DNA from: Dehalococcoidia bacterium
Lineage (GTDB): Bacteria; Chloroflexota; Dehalococcoidia; Lucifugimonadales; UBA3495
Assembly: GCA_002746355.1 (NCBI GenBank)
Contig: NVWX01000005.1
Location: 11,147 to 20,149, forward strand
Length of the DNA: 9,003 nucleotides
Reading direction: 5' to 3'
In this document: piece after piece, positions 1 through 6,423 of the stretch
How the letters are laid out: every line of letters begins with the position of its first letter
How positions within the stretch are numbered: position 1 is the first letter of the stretch
Notes under the pieces: model-generated
Seen by the model: the letters and a program-made list of their open reading frames with translations, nothing else
What the model was told of the DNA's origin: nothing
The model's database searches: none
Program-made: the position numbers and the translations under genes

Positions 1-776
1 GCGGTCTCGGCGCCTGGGTCGTCGGTGAATCCGGCCAGGATACGGTTTCCATCCAAGTCGATCGCCAGGCCGGTGACGCTGCGCTGGGCAATGCCGTCGG
101 GTGCGGCGGCGGCGCCGTCGAATGCCCAACGTAAGAGCCCCTGGTCGGTCAACCGGAGTATCTTGCCAGTCGACGTTCCCGCCACTATATGCAAGCCATT
201 CGCGCTGATGTCCACGTGGTTGACGGTGGCGCCGGATTCGCTGAGCTCATAGGTCCACGGCAACTGGTTCGATGTCGGCGTCGGGCCGGGAATAGGTGTC
301 GGTGTCGCTGTGGGCGCCGGTGTCGGCGTAAGGGTAGGCTCCGGCGTGTCAGTCGGAATGGGTTTCGGGGTGTTGGTCGGTGTCGGTTCTGGCGTAAACG
401 TCGGCGAAGGCATCTGGGTTACGGTGGGCGTCGGCACCGGGGAAACCGTGAACGTCGGCATCGGCGTATTGGTCGGCGCCGGTTGGAGAGTGGCGGTAGG
501 TGCTGGAACAACCGTAGGAACTTGAGTTGCCTGTCCTCCTTCTAATGTCGGCCGCGGGCTGGACGTCGGAGGGATGGAAGTCGGTGACGCCGGCGAGGGT
601 AGGATAGAAGTGGCCGGAATGACGGTATCGGGTACGGAGGTCCCCGGAGGGGAGGTTACGGCCGGCGTCTGGGTCAACAGAGCATCTGTTTCACCGCAAG
701 CCACGGCGGCCATGGCCACAAGGAACACGAGCAAACTGATCTTTAGGCGTCCGCTCAAAATGGGGAGATGCAACAT
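1..776 (-). CDS. Lipoprotein with Pro/Thr-rich tether and beta-propeller domain (3' end outside window)
   Basis: The frame is open from ATG at 776 to the window edge: 258 codons plus two bases, with the C-terminus missing. Residues 10-26 form a basic then hydrophobic signal peptide ending in AVAC, with Cys27 as the likely lipidated residue. Residues 28-169 are low-complexity Pro/Thr/Ser, with TPTP-type runs from about residue 85, a typical tether for a cell-surface domain. From Asn170 the sequence becomes blade-like (PWTYEL, HVDISANG, IVAGTSTGKILRL, LRWAFDG, GLAIDLDGNRILAG), resembling PQQ- or WD40-type beta-propeller repeats. Inferred role: an exported, membrane-anchored protein with a binding or sensing propeller; the ligand is unknown. 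GAGG lies 4 bases before the ATG, a weak ribosome site, and a perfect TATAAT lies 47 bases upstream. The + strand frames here are Gly/Val/Arg-rich antisense artefacts. Confidence 0.82.
   Translation of the reverse strand, partial: MLHLPILSGRLKISLLVFLVAMAAVACGETDALLTQTPAVTSPPGTSVPDTVIPATSILPSPASPTSIPPTSSPRPTLEGGQATQVPTVVPAPTATLQPAPTNTPMPTFTVSPVPTPTVTQMPSPTFTPEPTPTNTPKPIPTDTPEPTLTPTPAPTATPTPIPGPTPTSNQLPWTYELSESGATVNHVDISANGLHIVAGTSTGKILRLTDQGLLRWAFDGAAAAPDGIAQRSVTGLAIDLDGNRILAGFTDDPGAET
273..524 (-). repeat. Low-complexity coding repeat (Pro/Thr tether)
   Basis: On the + strand this stretch is a loose tandem of GTCGG/GGYGTC units. Read on the minus strand it encodes PTPT/TPTP-like dipeptides, residues 85-168 of the lipoprotein. 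It is a degenerate coding repeat, not an array of identical units, and its length may vary between strains. Confidence 0.6.
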
Positions 777-822
777 TGACCTCGCAGCCGCCGGGAAGGG
801 ATCACCCGCGCCGTGTCGATTG

Positions 823-828
823 ATTATA
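823..828 (-). promoter_or_regulatory. Sigma70-type -10 box for the lipoprotein gene
   Basis: A perfect TATAAT on the minus strand (ATTATA on +) lies 47 bases before the ATG at 776, predicting a leader of about 40 bases. No good -35 hexamer is seen at 16-18 bases spacing, so the assignment rests on the -10 box and its location. Confidence 0.5.
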
Positions 829-990
829 GCAACGGCGTAGAGACACACTCACCAGCCGGTTGATGCGCGTTTCGCTTTCATTCATCGATCAGGCGCCTGT
901 GGAATCTACGCCGGCCAAAGGAATACCGGGCCGAACATATACGAAGTTGGTGACGAGAGACCGTACGCCTGAGTTTCGATGGGCAGACGC

Positions 991-996
991 TATAAT
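991..996 (+). promoter_or_regulatory. Sigma70-type -10 box for the Gly/Ala-rich membrane protein
   Basis: This is a perfect TATAAT with only a weak upstream partner (CTGAGT at 969-974, spacer 16, 3 of 6 matches). It lies inside the longest possible frame, which opens at ATG 979. If it is used, transcription begins near 1003 and translation must start downstream, agreeing with the TTG at 1039. Confidence 0.4.
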
Positions 997-1026
997 CAGA
1001 ACGGACCTGATTGGGTAATATGCGTT

Positions 1027-1032
1027 GGTGAT
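1027..1032 (+). promoter_or_regulatory. Ribosome binding site deciding the TTG start at 1039
   Basis: GGTGAT at 1027-1032 matches part of the extended Shine-Dalgarno sequence (GGAGGTGATC) and lies 6 bases before TTG 1039. No comparable site precedes the ATG at 979. Confidence 0.4.
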
Positions 1033-1038
1033 TCAGAA

Positions 1039-1530
1039 TTGCATCCGAACACCGTCGATCCCCAGCACCTTGACCATGCGGTACGAACGGGCCTTATCTC
1101 GGCCATGGTGATCGGGGTCAGTATCGGGATACTCTACGGCCTAACCCACTCGGTGCAGATCGGGGCGGCATTGATCGATGCCATCGATCTTTACGGCGAC
1201 TCGAGCGGAGTCAGCTTTAATACCGGTTCACCGGCGATCGCATCCGTGGTGTCTATCATTCTCGCGGTGATCGGCGGCTTCGCCGGCGCCGGAGCTCCCA
1301 TCGGGGCGACAACATTGGCGCGGTGGCTGAAGCTAGGCGCCGTGGCGCAACTGCTGGCCGGGCTGGTGATCGCCGTCGCCGGTGGCGCCGCCGCAGGGGC
1401 CATCATCACCGCCATCGTTCCCCAGTTCGCCGCCCAAGGGGCCGCCCTTGGGGCCGGGGTTGGGGCGGTGACCGGCATCGTTTCCCTCAGTTCCTACCGG
1501 TTACAGACCGGCATCCGGGGCGACAACTGA
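1039..1530 (+). CDS. Gly/Ala-rich integral membrane protein of unknown function
   Basis: The protein is 163 residues if started at TTG 1039. The longer reading from ATG 979 would add 20 residues. I prefer 1039 for three reasons: a -10 box lies within the extra segment, GGTGAT lies at a suitable distance, and third-position GC is about 35% over the extra 20 codons but about 68% over the next 22. Hydrophobic segments lie near residues 17-36, 66-90 and 99-127, with a weaker Gly/Ala one at 131-152. Many Gly/Ala pairs (GGFAGAGAPIG, AGGAAAGA) suggest tightly packed helices. The loop at 40-65 is polar (DLYGDSSG). No catalytic motif or known family is recognised. It lies just before the disrupted propeller gene, on the same strand, so co-transcription is possible. 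Confidence 0.72.
   Translation: MHPNTVDPQHLDHAVRTGLISAMVIGVSIGILYGLTHSVQIGAALIDAIDLYGDSSGVSFNTGSPAIASVVSIILAVIGGFAGAGAPIGATTLARWLKLGAVAQLLAGLVIAVAGGAAAGAIITAIVPQFAAQGAALGAGVGAVTGIVSLSSYRLQTGIRGDN
1433..1452 (+). other. Strong hairpin inside the membrane-protein gene
   Basis: CCCAAGGG at 1433-1440 and CCCTTGGG at 1445-1452 form a perfect 8-base stem around the loop GCCG. There is no T-run after it on either strand, so it is not a classical terminator. It encodes Ala/Gly-rich residues and may be only a by-product of coding sequence. Confidence 0.4.
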
Positions 1531-1664
1531 ATCTAATCGCTGGTTTACTTCAACAGGTCCAGAAATGGGCGGAGCGCCCCGCGCATTCTGTCGCTGTCCT
1601 CACGGTCCTCCTGCTGGCAGCGTCCGCCTGCGGCGGTTCTCCCAGCGCCACAAGACCGCCGTAA
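1527..1664 (+). pseudogene. Detached lipoprotein signal peptide, remnant 5' end of the propeller gene
   Basis: In the frame ending at TAA 1662-1664 the DNA encodes a textbook lipoprotein leader: a basic patch (KWAERP), a hydrophobic core (VAVLTVLLL) and the lipobox AASAC followed by GGSPSATRPP. After the TAA the same frame continues TAATPTPPKA, the usual Thr/Pro tether, which suggests that the stop interrupts a longer lipoprotein. No ATG, GTG or TTG opens this segment. The only in-frame initiator-like codon is CTG 1527, overlapping the previous gene's stop, and the nearby ATG at 1565 is in another frame. It is either a degraded 5' end of the following propeller gene or a 46-residue lipoprotein with a rare start; I favour the first. 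Confidence 0.45.
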
Positions 1665-1713
1665 ACTGCGGCAACACCTACCCCACCAAAGGCGATTTCA
1701 ATGACGACCATCT

Positions 1714-2889
1714 TTGCCTATACCCACCAGCAGCCTTCCGGAAACCGCTATGTGGAGGGCCGGGGCGATCCCCGGTGGTGTAACCTTGGATATCGAGCTA
1801 TCGGGCGTCCCCCTTTGGCTGGTGGCAGCCCCATTTGGGGCGGGCAGTGTATGGGCAGTCGCCTTGGAAGACGGCACAACGCAGGCGTTTCTGGTCCAGA
1901 GCGGACGCGCTGTGGCCATGGATATCACCTCAGCATCTCTCCCAGCCGGGGCTCCGGCGGCCCTGGCGGTGGCGGGAGATGAGGCTTACCTGTTGGCCGC
2001 ACCTCTGGGCGGAGCATCTGAGTTGACACATCCGGTCCCATTGGGCGGACCGGGCCGGTTGGCGTTCATTGATTCCGAGGGCGATTTGGTGGTCTGGCAA
2101 AACGGCTCAGAAGCCGGCCGGTTGGCGGTGGACGCCCTGCCTGACGCCAGGTTGCTGATTGATGAACAAGAACGCGTCTTGCTGCTCACCAAGCCATCTT
2201 CCCACTACCCCCACGGCATCGCCGGAGACCGGTTGGAGGCAACGGAAATTACACTGCTGGAAACCCATCCCTCATTGAAAGCGGTGACACGTATCTCCAT
2301 TCCAGGCCAACGGGTGGTGGAGGGAATCTCGCCCATCTGGGCCGACCTGAACGGCGACGGCAGGCGGGAGATCATCGTCACCATCAGCGACTCAGAACAG
2401 GGAGCTCAGGTCGTCGTTTATTCCGAGTCTGGCGATCAACTGGCTGCGGGTCCAGCGGTTGGCCGTAGCAACCGCTGGCGGCACCAGATTGCTGTGGCGC
2501 CCTTAGGCGTAAATGGGGAACTTGAATTGGCCGAGGTCCTAACGCCCCACATCGGCGGCATCGCCGGGTTCTACCGGTTGGACGGGGAATCCCTAAACCT
2601 GGTGGCCCAGCAGGCTGGCGTTACATCCCACACCATAGGTTCGCGAAACCTGGACATGGGAATTGCGGGCGACCTGGACGGCGACGGACAGCCCGAGTTG
2701 GTGGTCTTCGATCAATCGTTCACGGATCTTACGGCTATGCGACGTACCGCGGATGGCATCGAGATAGCCTGGCAAACGCCGGTTGGCGGCAAGGCGGCGA
2801 CCAACTTGGCGTCGGTCAATCTCGACGGCGGTATCAGCCTGGGCGTCGGCCGGGATGACGGAGTGCTGCGAATCTGGTTGGCCCCTTAG
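1714..2889 (+). CDS. Beta-propeller / FG-GAP (VCBS)-like protein, probably missing its own export signal
   Basis: The frame is open from TTG 1714 (391 codons) or ATG 1750 (379) to TAG 2887-2889; neither start has a convincing ribosome site. The repeated strands of small and hydrophobic residues are beta-propeller-like. Two calcium-loop motifs of the FG-GAP/VCBS type are clear: DLNGDGRREI at residues 211-220 and DLDGDGQPEL at 320-329 (TTG numbering). Such domains usually work outside the cell in ligand binding or adhesion. This frame has no signal peptide, but a lipoprotein leader and TPTPP tether lie just upstream in another frame. The intact ancestor was probably a lipoprotein like the one encoded at 1-776. 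Because the body is long and uninterrupted, the damage is recent, is sequencing error, or the protein is made without export. The specific function is unknown. Confidence 0.75.
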   Translation: MPIPTSSLPETAMWRAGAIPGGVTLDIELSGVPLWLVAAPFGAGSVWAVALEDGTTQAFLVQSGRAVAMDITSASLPAGAPAALAVAGDEAYLLAAPLGGASELTHPVPLGGPGRLAFIDSEGDLVVWQNGSEAGRLAVDALPDARLLIDEQERVLLLTKPSSHYPHGIAGDRLEATEITLLETHPSLKAVTRISIPGQRVVEGISPIWADLNGDGRREIIVTISDSEQGAQVVVYSESGDQLAAGPAVGRSNRWRHQIAVAPLGVNGELELAEVLTPHIGGIAGFYRLDGESLNLVAQQAGVTSHTIGSRNLDMGIAGDLDGDGQPELVVFDQSFTDLTAMRRTADGIEIAWQTPVGGKAATNLASVNLDGGISLGVGRDDGVLRIWLAP

Positions 2890-2923
2890 GCTTTGGGCAT
2901 GACCGCGTTGGCGAAGTCTGTCC

Positions 2924-3955
2924 CTAAAACTCGGTGATCAGCACCCACATCGGGCCTTTGCCTACATCGTAGACATTCCCTGGGTCCAACTTCCCGGTGT
3001 CTGGGTCGATTCGGTAGGAGGCCAGTTTACCGGTCTCCAACCCAGCCACGTAGAGGAAACTCCCTTGGAGGTCGATGCTGAAAGCCCGCGGCACCGCCTC
3101 GGTGGGTGTCTGGCCGATGGCCGAGAGATGGCCGTTGTTTGGACTCACCCGGAAGCCGGCGATGCTGTTGTGGCCACGGTTCGGCGCGTACAGGAATTTC
3201 CCATCGGGCGTGATTTGGATCTGGGAGCAGGAGTTCTTGCCGTCGTACCCCTTTGGCAGTGTTGAGATCGTCTGAATGGGGTACAGGTTGCCCTTGCTCG
3301 ATTCGTAGGTATAGACCGTCACGCTGTTTCCCTGCTCGTTGGACGAATAGGCGAAATCCATGCTCGGATGGAAACACATATGGCGCGGTCCGTCGGGCTC
3401 CCTTGGGTTGGTCCGCGTCGGGGATAGTGGAGTCAGCGTGCCGGTTTTCTCGTCGAACCGGAACTGGAAAATGGCGTTGGCGCCCGTCATTGCGCCCTCA
3501 GCGATGTGGGGGACGAAGGCGTACCGGTTTGCGGGGTCGGTCTGGATGTAGTGGGCCCCGATGTCGGTCTCGCGCCAGACCACGGGCGGGTCGGCCAGAG
3601 CTCCGTCATCGCCGATCCTGTGGACCGCGGCGGTCTTCTGATAATAATAGGCCGACAATAGGAACTTGCCGGTCTTATCGGTGGACATATGGACCGGGTC
3701 TCCCTGCAATGGGATCGAGCCGATGGGCGAAAGACCGCCGGTCTTGTGGTCGATACTGAAACTGGTCATTCCAAAGTCGTCGGCCTTGCGGCGGCCGGCG
3801 AATAGATATTTTCGGTCGGGATCTATGGCTAAGGGCGCCGGGCGGCCCTTGAGCTCGGCATCGCCCAGATGCTTCAGCTTTCCCGTCTTCGGGGTCATGC
3901 TGAAGATCGCGATCCGGTCTTCTTCCTGGATGGATACGTACATGTAGTAAGCCAA
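2924..3955 (-). CDS. YbhE/Pgl-type lactonase, seven-bladed beta-propeller (6-phosphogluconolactonase-like)
   Basis: The protein is 343 residues from TTG 3955 to TAG 2924, the usual length for this family. I chose TTG over ATG 4000 because GGAGG (3963-3967) sits 7 bases before it and the resulting start, MAYYMYVS, is family-like. Blade repeats recur as PDGKFLYAPN / TGKL pairs. Family-typical segments include GPRHMCFHP, with Arg191-His192, and NRGHNSI from Asn259. Known relatives hydrolyse 6-phosphogluconolactone in the pentose phosphate pathway, or related lactones. The substrate here cannot be read from sequence, and other sugar-lactone or muconolactone-like activities are possible. There is no signal peptide, so it is probably cytoplasmic. 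It stands alone, converging with the propeller gene (34-base gap) and divergent from the helicase. Confidence 0.85.
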   Translation of the reverse strand: MAYYMYVSIQEEDRIAIFSMTPKTGKLKHLGDAELKGRPAPLAIDPDRKYLFAGRRKADDFGMTSFSIDHKTGGLSPIGSIPLQGDPVHMSTDKTGKFLLSAYYYQKTAAVHRIGDDGALADPPVVWRETDIGAHYIQTDPANRYAFVPHIAEGAMTGANAIFQFRFDEKTGTLTPLSPTRTNPREPDGPRHMCFHPSMDFAYSSNEQGNSVTVYTYESSKGNLYPIQTISTLPKGYDGKNSCSQIQITPDGKFLYAPNRGHNSIAGFRVSPNNGHLSAIGQTPTEAVPRAFSIDLQGSFLYVAGLETGKLASYRIDPDTGKLDPGNVYDVGKGPMWVLITEF

Positions 3956-3962
3956 TGCCTTG

Positions 3963-3967
3963 CCTCC
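3963..3967 (-). promoter_or_regulatory. Ribosome binding site deciding the TTG start of the lactonase
   Basis: A full GGAGG on the minus strand lies 7 bases before TTG 3953-3955. The upstream ATG at 4000 has no such site, and the next ATG (3943) would be about 19 bases from it, too far for normal initiation. Confidence 0.7.
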
Positions 3968-4091
3968 GGAGAGTGTTGTCGCCGGAACTGATATTAACAC
4001 TCAATCGGGTCTGTGGGGCGCACCGGCCAGGCGAATTTCCCAAAAGGGACCGTTGGAGGGCCCGCGGGACGTGCCTGTATGGCGGATTTAC

Positions 4092-4100
4092 TGTTATACT
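4092..4100 (+). promoter_or_regulatory. Extended -10 promoter for the helicase
   Basis: TGTTATACT fits the extended -10 pattern TGnTATAAT with one mismatch. The -35 position (about 4072-4077, TGCCTG) is poor, as is often true of extended -10 promoters. It would give a leader of about 140 bases. Confidence 0.4.
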
Positions 4101-4230
4101 GAATCAGGCAACGACTAAGTTCGTAACACGTGCGTCTGGAACGCGCGGTTATGCCGCCATATCAGTTTGACCGTGACCTTGGGCCTGAGAGTGTGACTTG
4201 GCTCGGAAAAGCAGTCAAGTAATACAGTCA

Positions 4231-4235
4231 AGGAG
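4231..4235 (+). promoter_or_regulatory. Ribosome binding site of the helicase
   Basis: AGGAG lies 12 bases before GTG 4248, rather long spacing. It still supports this GTG, which gives the standard family N-terminus (MSFQEFSL); no in-frame ATG lies nearby. Confidence 0.55.
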
Positions 4236-4247
4236 TACACCCTCTCA

Positions 4248-5990
4248 GTGAGTTTCCAAGAATTTTCCCTCCATCCTCAGGTGCTGGCCGGCGTCGAATC
4301 CGTGGGCTATACCACGCCCACCCCCATCCAGGAACAGGCTATCCCAGTCGCGCTACAAGGGCGCGACCTTTTGGGCCTGGCCCAGACCGGCACCGGTAAG
4401 ACCGCGGCCTTCGCCCTGCCCATCCTTCACCATCTAGCCACGACACCTCCCAAACGCGGTATCCGTTGCCTCGTACTTGCTCCCACCCGTGAGCTGGCCG
4501 AGCAGATATTGCAGGCTTTCCGGGAATTGGGGCAGCACCTCGGCATCAGAAGCATCGCCATCTATGGCGGCGTTTCCAAGGGGCCGCAACTAGCCGGCAT
4601 TCGCCGTGGGGCCCAGATCGTGGTTGCCTGTCCCGGCCGATTGCTGGACCACATGAGCCAGAAAGACATCAACCTCTCCCAGGTAGAGATATTGGTGCTG
4701 GACGAAGCCGACACCATGTGCGATATGGGGTTCTTGCCCGATGTGCGCCGCATCTTGGACCAGGTCCCAGTCGAACGGCAAACCCTCTTCTTCTCGGCTA
4801 CCATGCCCGCCGAGATCCGGTCATTGGCGGTGAAGATACTGAAGGACCCAGAGATGGTCCAGATCGGGGCCATCGCTCCGGCCAAGACCGTATCCCACGC
4901 CCTGTACCCGGTACCTGACAAACTCAAGCGGGACCTATTGTTGGCCCTGTTGCAGCAGACTCCCACCGGCCGGGCCCTGGTTTTCACCCGCACCAAGCAC
5001 CGGGCCCGCACCCTGGCATTGGAGCTGGCCAAGAAGTCGTTCCGTGTGGCCGCTCTCCAGGGAAACATGTCCCAGAATGCCCGTCAGCAAGCCATGGACG
5101 GCTTCCGCGCCGGCAAATTCGACATCATGGTGGCCACCGATATCGCCGCCCACGGCATCGATGTTCCCGAAGTCTCCCACGTTATCAATTTCGACTTCCC
5201 TAATACCGCCGACACCTACCTGCACCGTATCGGACGGACCGGCCGGGCCGAGCACACCGGAGAGGCCTTCACTTTCGCCGGGGCCGATGATGCCAATATG
5301 GTCCGCGAGGTCGAGAGAGAGCTGGGCATGAAGATCGAGCGGCGGCGTCTGCCTGGATTCGACTACGGCGACTTCACCCCCGAGGAACAATTCCGGGAAG
5401 ACCGGATGGGACTGCGCCGCGCCGGGGGCCAGAGCAACGGCGGTCGGTCGGGCCGAAGCACCCGCGATTCCGGGCTCAGGAACGGTCGAAACGGCCAGAA
5501 TAATGCACAGAACAGCCGTCAGAACAACAACCGCAGAAACGGCGCTTCGAATAACGGGAGCCAGGCTGGGCAAGGCGCCCCGTCAGACCCGCGTACGGAT
5601 TCGAACAACGGAAATCGGAGTGGGCAGACCGCTGCGCCAGCACCCCGAACCGGTGCATCCAACGGCCGGCGCTCCGAGCAACCTGTCGGCAGAACGTCCC
5701 GGACGGGTGCATCCAATGGCCGGCACAGCGAACAACCGGTTGGCGGATTTTCCCGCACCGACTCTTCGAACGGTAGAAGCCCAGGACAGATCTTAGGTCG
5801 CCCCCCCATCAGTGAAGCGGAAAGCCGGAGACGTTCGGGCCAACTTCTGGGAAGAAGCACCTCGCCCGATTCGTCCAACGGCCGCAGACGGGCCCCGAGC
5901 CAAGGCACCCCTTCTTTCAGTCCTCGCCCGCCGCGTCCGGGAAAGCCCGGCAAACCGCGAGGGCTGCGGCGCTCGGTTCCTCGGCATTAA
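4248..5990 (+). CDS. DEAD-box ATP-dependent RNA helicase with long repetitive basic tail
   Basis: The protein has 580 residues from GTG 4248. All core motifs are present in order: Q motif (FSLHPQ to PTPIQEQ, 6-30), motif I AQTGTGKT (45-52), PTRELAEQ, CPGRLLD, motif II DEAD (152-155), motif III SAT (183-185), LVFTRTKH, motif V ATDIAAHGID (296-305) and motif VI HRIGRTGR (326-333). It should unwind short RNA duplexes using ATP, in ribosome assembly, mRNA decay or cold adaptation, like bacterial RhlE/CshA/DeaD proteins; the subgroup cannot be fixed. Two motif changes stand out: His302 where motif V normally has Arg, and Cys for Thr in the TPGR motif. The tail from about residue 385 is rich in Asn, Gly, Arg and Ser and includes seven 18-residue repeats (429-554), probably flexible and RNA-binding. 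It is transcribed alone, from a long leader. Confidence 0.95.
   Translation: MSFQEFSLHPQVLAGVESVGYTTPTPIQEQAIPVALQGRDLLGLAQTGTGKTAAFALPILHHLATTPPKRGIRCLVLAPTRELAEQILQAFRELGQHLGIRSIAIYGGVSKGPQLAGIRRGAQIVVACPGRLLDHMSQKDINLSQVEILVLDEADTMCDMGFLPDVRRILDQVPVERQTLFFSATMPAEIRSLAVKILKDPEMVQIGAIAPAKTVSHALYPVPDKLKRDLLLALLQQTPTGRALVFTRTKHRARTLALELAKKSFRVAALQGNMSQNARQQAMDGFRAGKFDIMVATDIAAHGIDVPEVSHVINFDFPNTADTYLHRIGRTGRAEHTGEAFTFAGADDANMVREVERELGMKIERRRLPGFDYGDFTPEEQFREDRMGLRRAGGQSNGGRSGRSTRDSGLRNGRNGQNNAQNSRQNNNRRNGASNNGSQAGQGAPSDPRTDSNNGNRSGQTAAPAPRTGASNGRRSEQPVGRTSRTGASNGRHSEQPVGGFSRTDSSNGRSPGQILGRPPISEAESRRRSGQLLGRSTSPDSSNGRRRAPSQGTPSFSPRPPRPGKPGKPRGLRRSVPRH
5532..5909 (+). repeat. Seven tandem 54-base (18-residue) repeats in the helicase tail
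   Basis: Residues 429-554 divide without gaps into seven 18-residue units. The clearest unit is APRTGASNGRRSEQPVGR, and the next differs mainly at its ends and at Arg to His. Conserved features are an Arg-Thr or similar near position 3, Ser-Asn-Gly-Arg around 7-10 and Gln-x-x-Gly around 14-17. Units 3-4 are closest to each other and units 6-7 are degenerate. The DNA diverges more than the protein, suggesting an older array under constraint. Confidence 0.75.
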
Positions 5991-5995
5991 ACGAC

Positions 5996-6397
5996 TCATC
6001 TCGCGCCAAATCTTGCTCGGCGGCCCACGTTTCTTCTGCTTCCCGTGGCGAGTTGCACCTTCACGCAGACCCACGCCTGAAGCAGGAAAAATAGCACCGC
6101 CAGCGGCGCCGTGAACCCCATCATCATAGCGTAAGTTATGGGCACGGCCAGCGCTAGGGTGGGCAGGAATGTCAGAGGCAGATTCCCCCGGCCATTGTTG
6201 ACGTTATGGACCGCCAACGTCATGAGGCAGGATTCCGCCACGATCGCCTCCGGTCCCACGCCCAAGAACGCCGTCCCCAAACACTCTAGGCCGCCATCGC
6301 AGGCAGCCGCGGAAATAATCCCACCGGCAAAGGCGCCGCCGAGGGCCCCAATGAGCCCAAAGATGATGGCGGCAATATAAAGATTGGAGAATTTCAT
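5996..6397 (-). CDS. Small integral membrane protein, unknown function
   Basis: The protein has 133 residues from ATG 6397 to TGA 5996. An N-terminal helix (about 6-32, Gly-rich GLIGALGGAFAGG) precedes a short segment with CDGGLEC (Cys33 and Cys39). A moderately hydrophobic stretch around 40-65 contains GPEAIVAESC and HNVNNGRGN. Two strong helices follow (about 74-95 and 97-116), then a basic tail (RRNVGRRARFGAR), consistent with a cytoplasmic C-terminus. I recognise no family. It begins 26 bases after the stop of the luciferase-like gene on the same strand, so it may be the last gene of that transcript. No clear ribosome site precedes the ATG. It converges with the helicase, the two stops lying 5 bases apart with no terminator hairpin between them. 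Confidence 0.7.
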   Translation of the reverse strand: MKFSNLYIAAIIFGLIGALGGAFAGGIISAAACDGGLECLGTAFLGVGPEAIVAESCLMTLAVHNVNNGRGNLPLTFLPTLALAVPITYAMMMGFTAPLAVLFFLLQAWVCVKVQLATGSRRNVGRRARFGAR

Positions 6398-6423
6398 GGG
6401 GAGAAAGGAATCCCCAGGTAAGG

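Larger units (their letters stand above)
3956..4247. other. Divergent intergenic region between lactonase and helicase
   Basis: These 292 bases carry no supported gene. They hold the lactonase ribosome site (3963-3967), a promoter-like sequence for the helicase near 4092-4100, and a leader of roughly 140 bases before the helicase start. An 8-base direct repeat, CAGTCAAG (4212-4219 and 4225-4232), overlaps the front of the helicase ribosome site. A 71-codon frame at 3955-4170 shows no coding character. Confidence 0.6.

Noticed and set aside
189..545. Plus-strand frames rich in Gly/Val or Arg, including a regular VGVG-like protein at 310-525
   Set aside because: They are the antisense reading of the Pro/Thr tether of the minus-strand lipoprotein, which has a signal peptide, promoter box and globular domain; their periodicity comes from that low complexity.
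1433..1452. Perfect 8-base-stem hairpin as a terminator or protein site
   Set aside because: It lies within coding sequence, has no following T-run, and GC-rich Ala/Gly codons readily make such palindromes; it is listed only as a structural note.
2890..2923. Possible bidirectional terminator between the convergent propeller and lactonase genes
   Set aside because: Only a weak GCCC/GGGC pairing is present, without a useful stem or T-run.
3955..4170. A 71-codon plus-strand frame in the lactonase-helicase spacer
   Set aside because: It has no ribosome site or domain and covers the lactonase ribosome site and the helicase promoter region, as expected of non-coding sequence.
4935..5573. A 212-codon minus-strand frame
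   Set aside because: It lies fully antisense to the helicase core, whose motifs are unmistakable; no domain or ribosome site supports the antisense reading.
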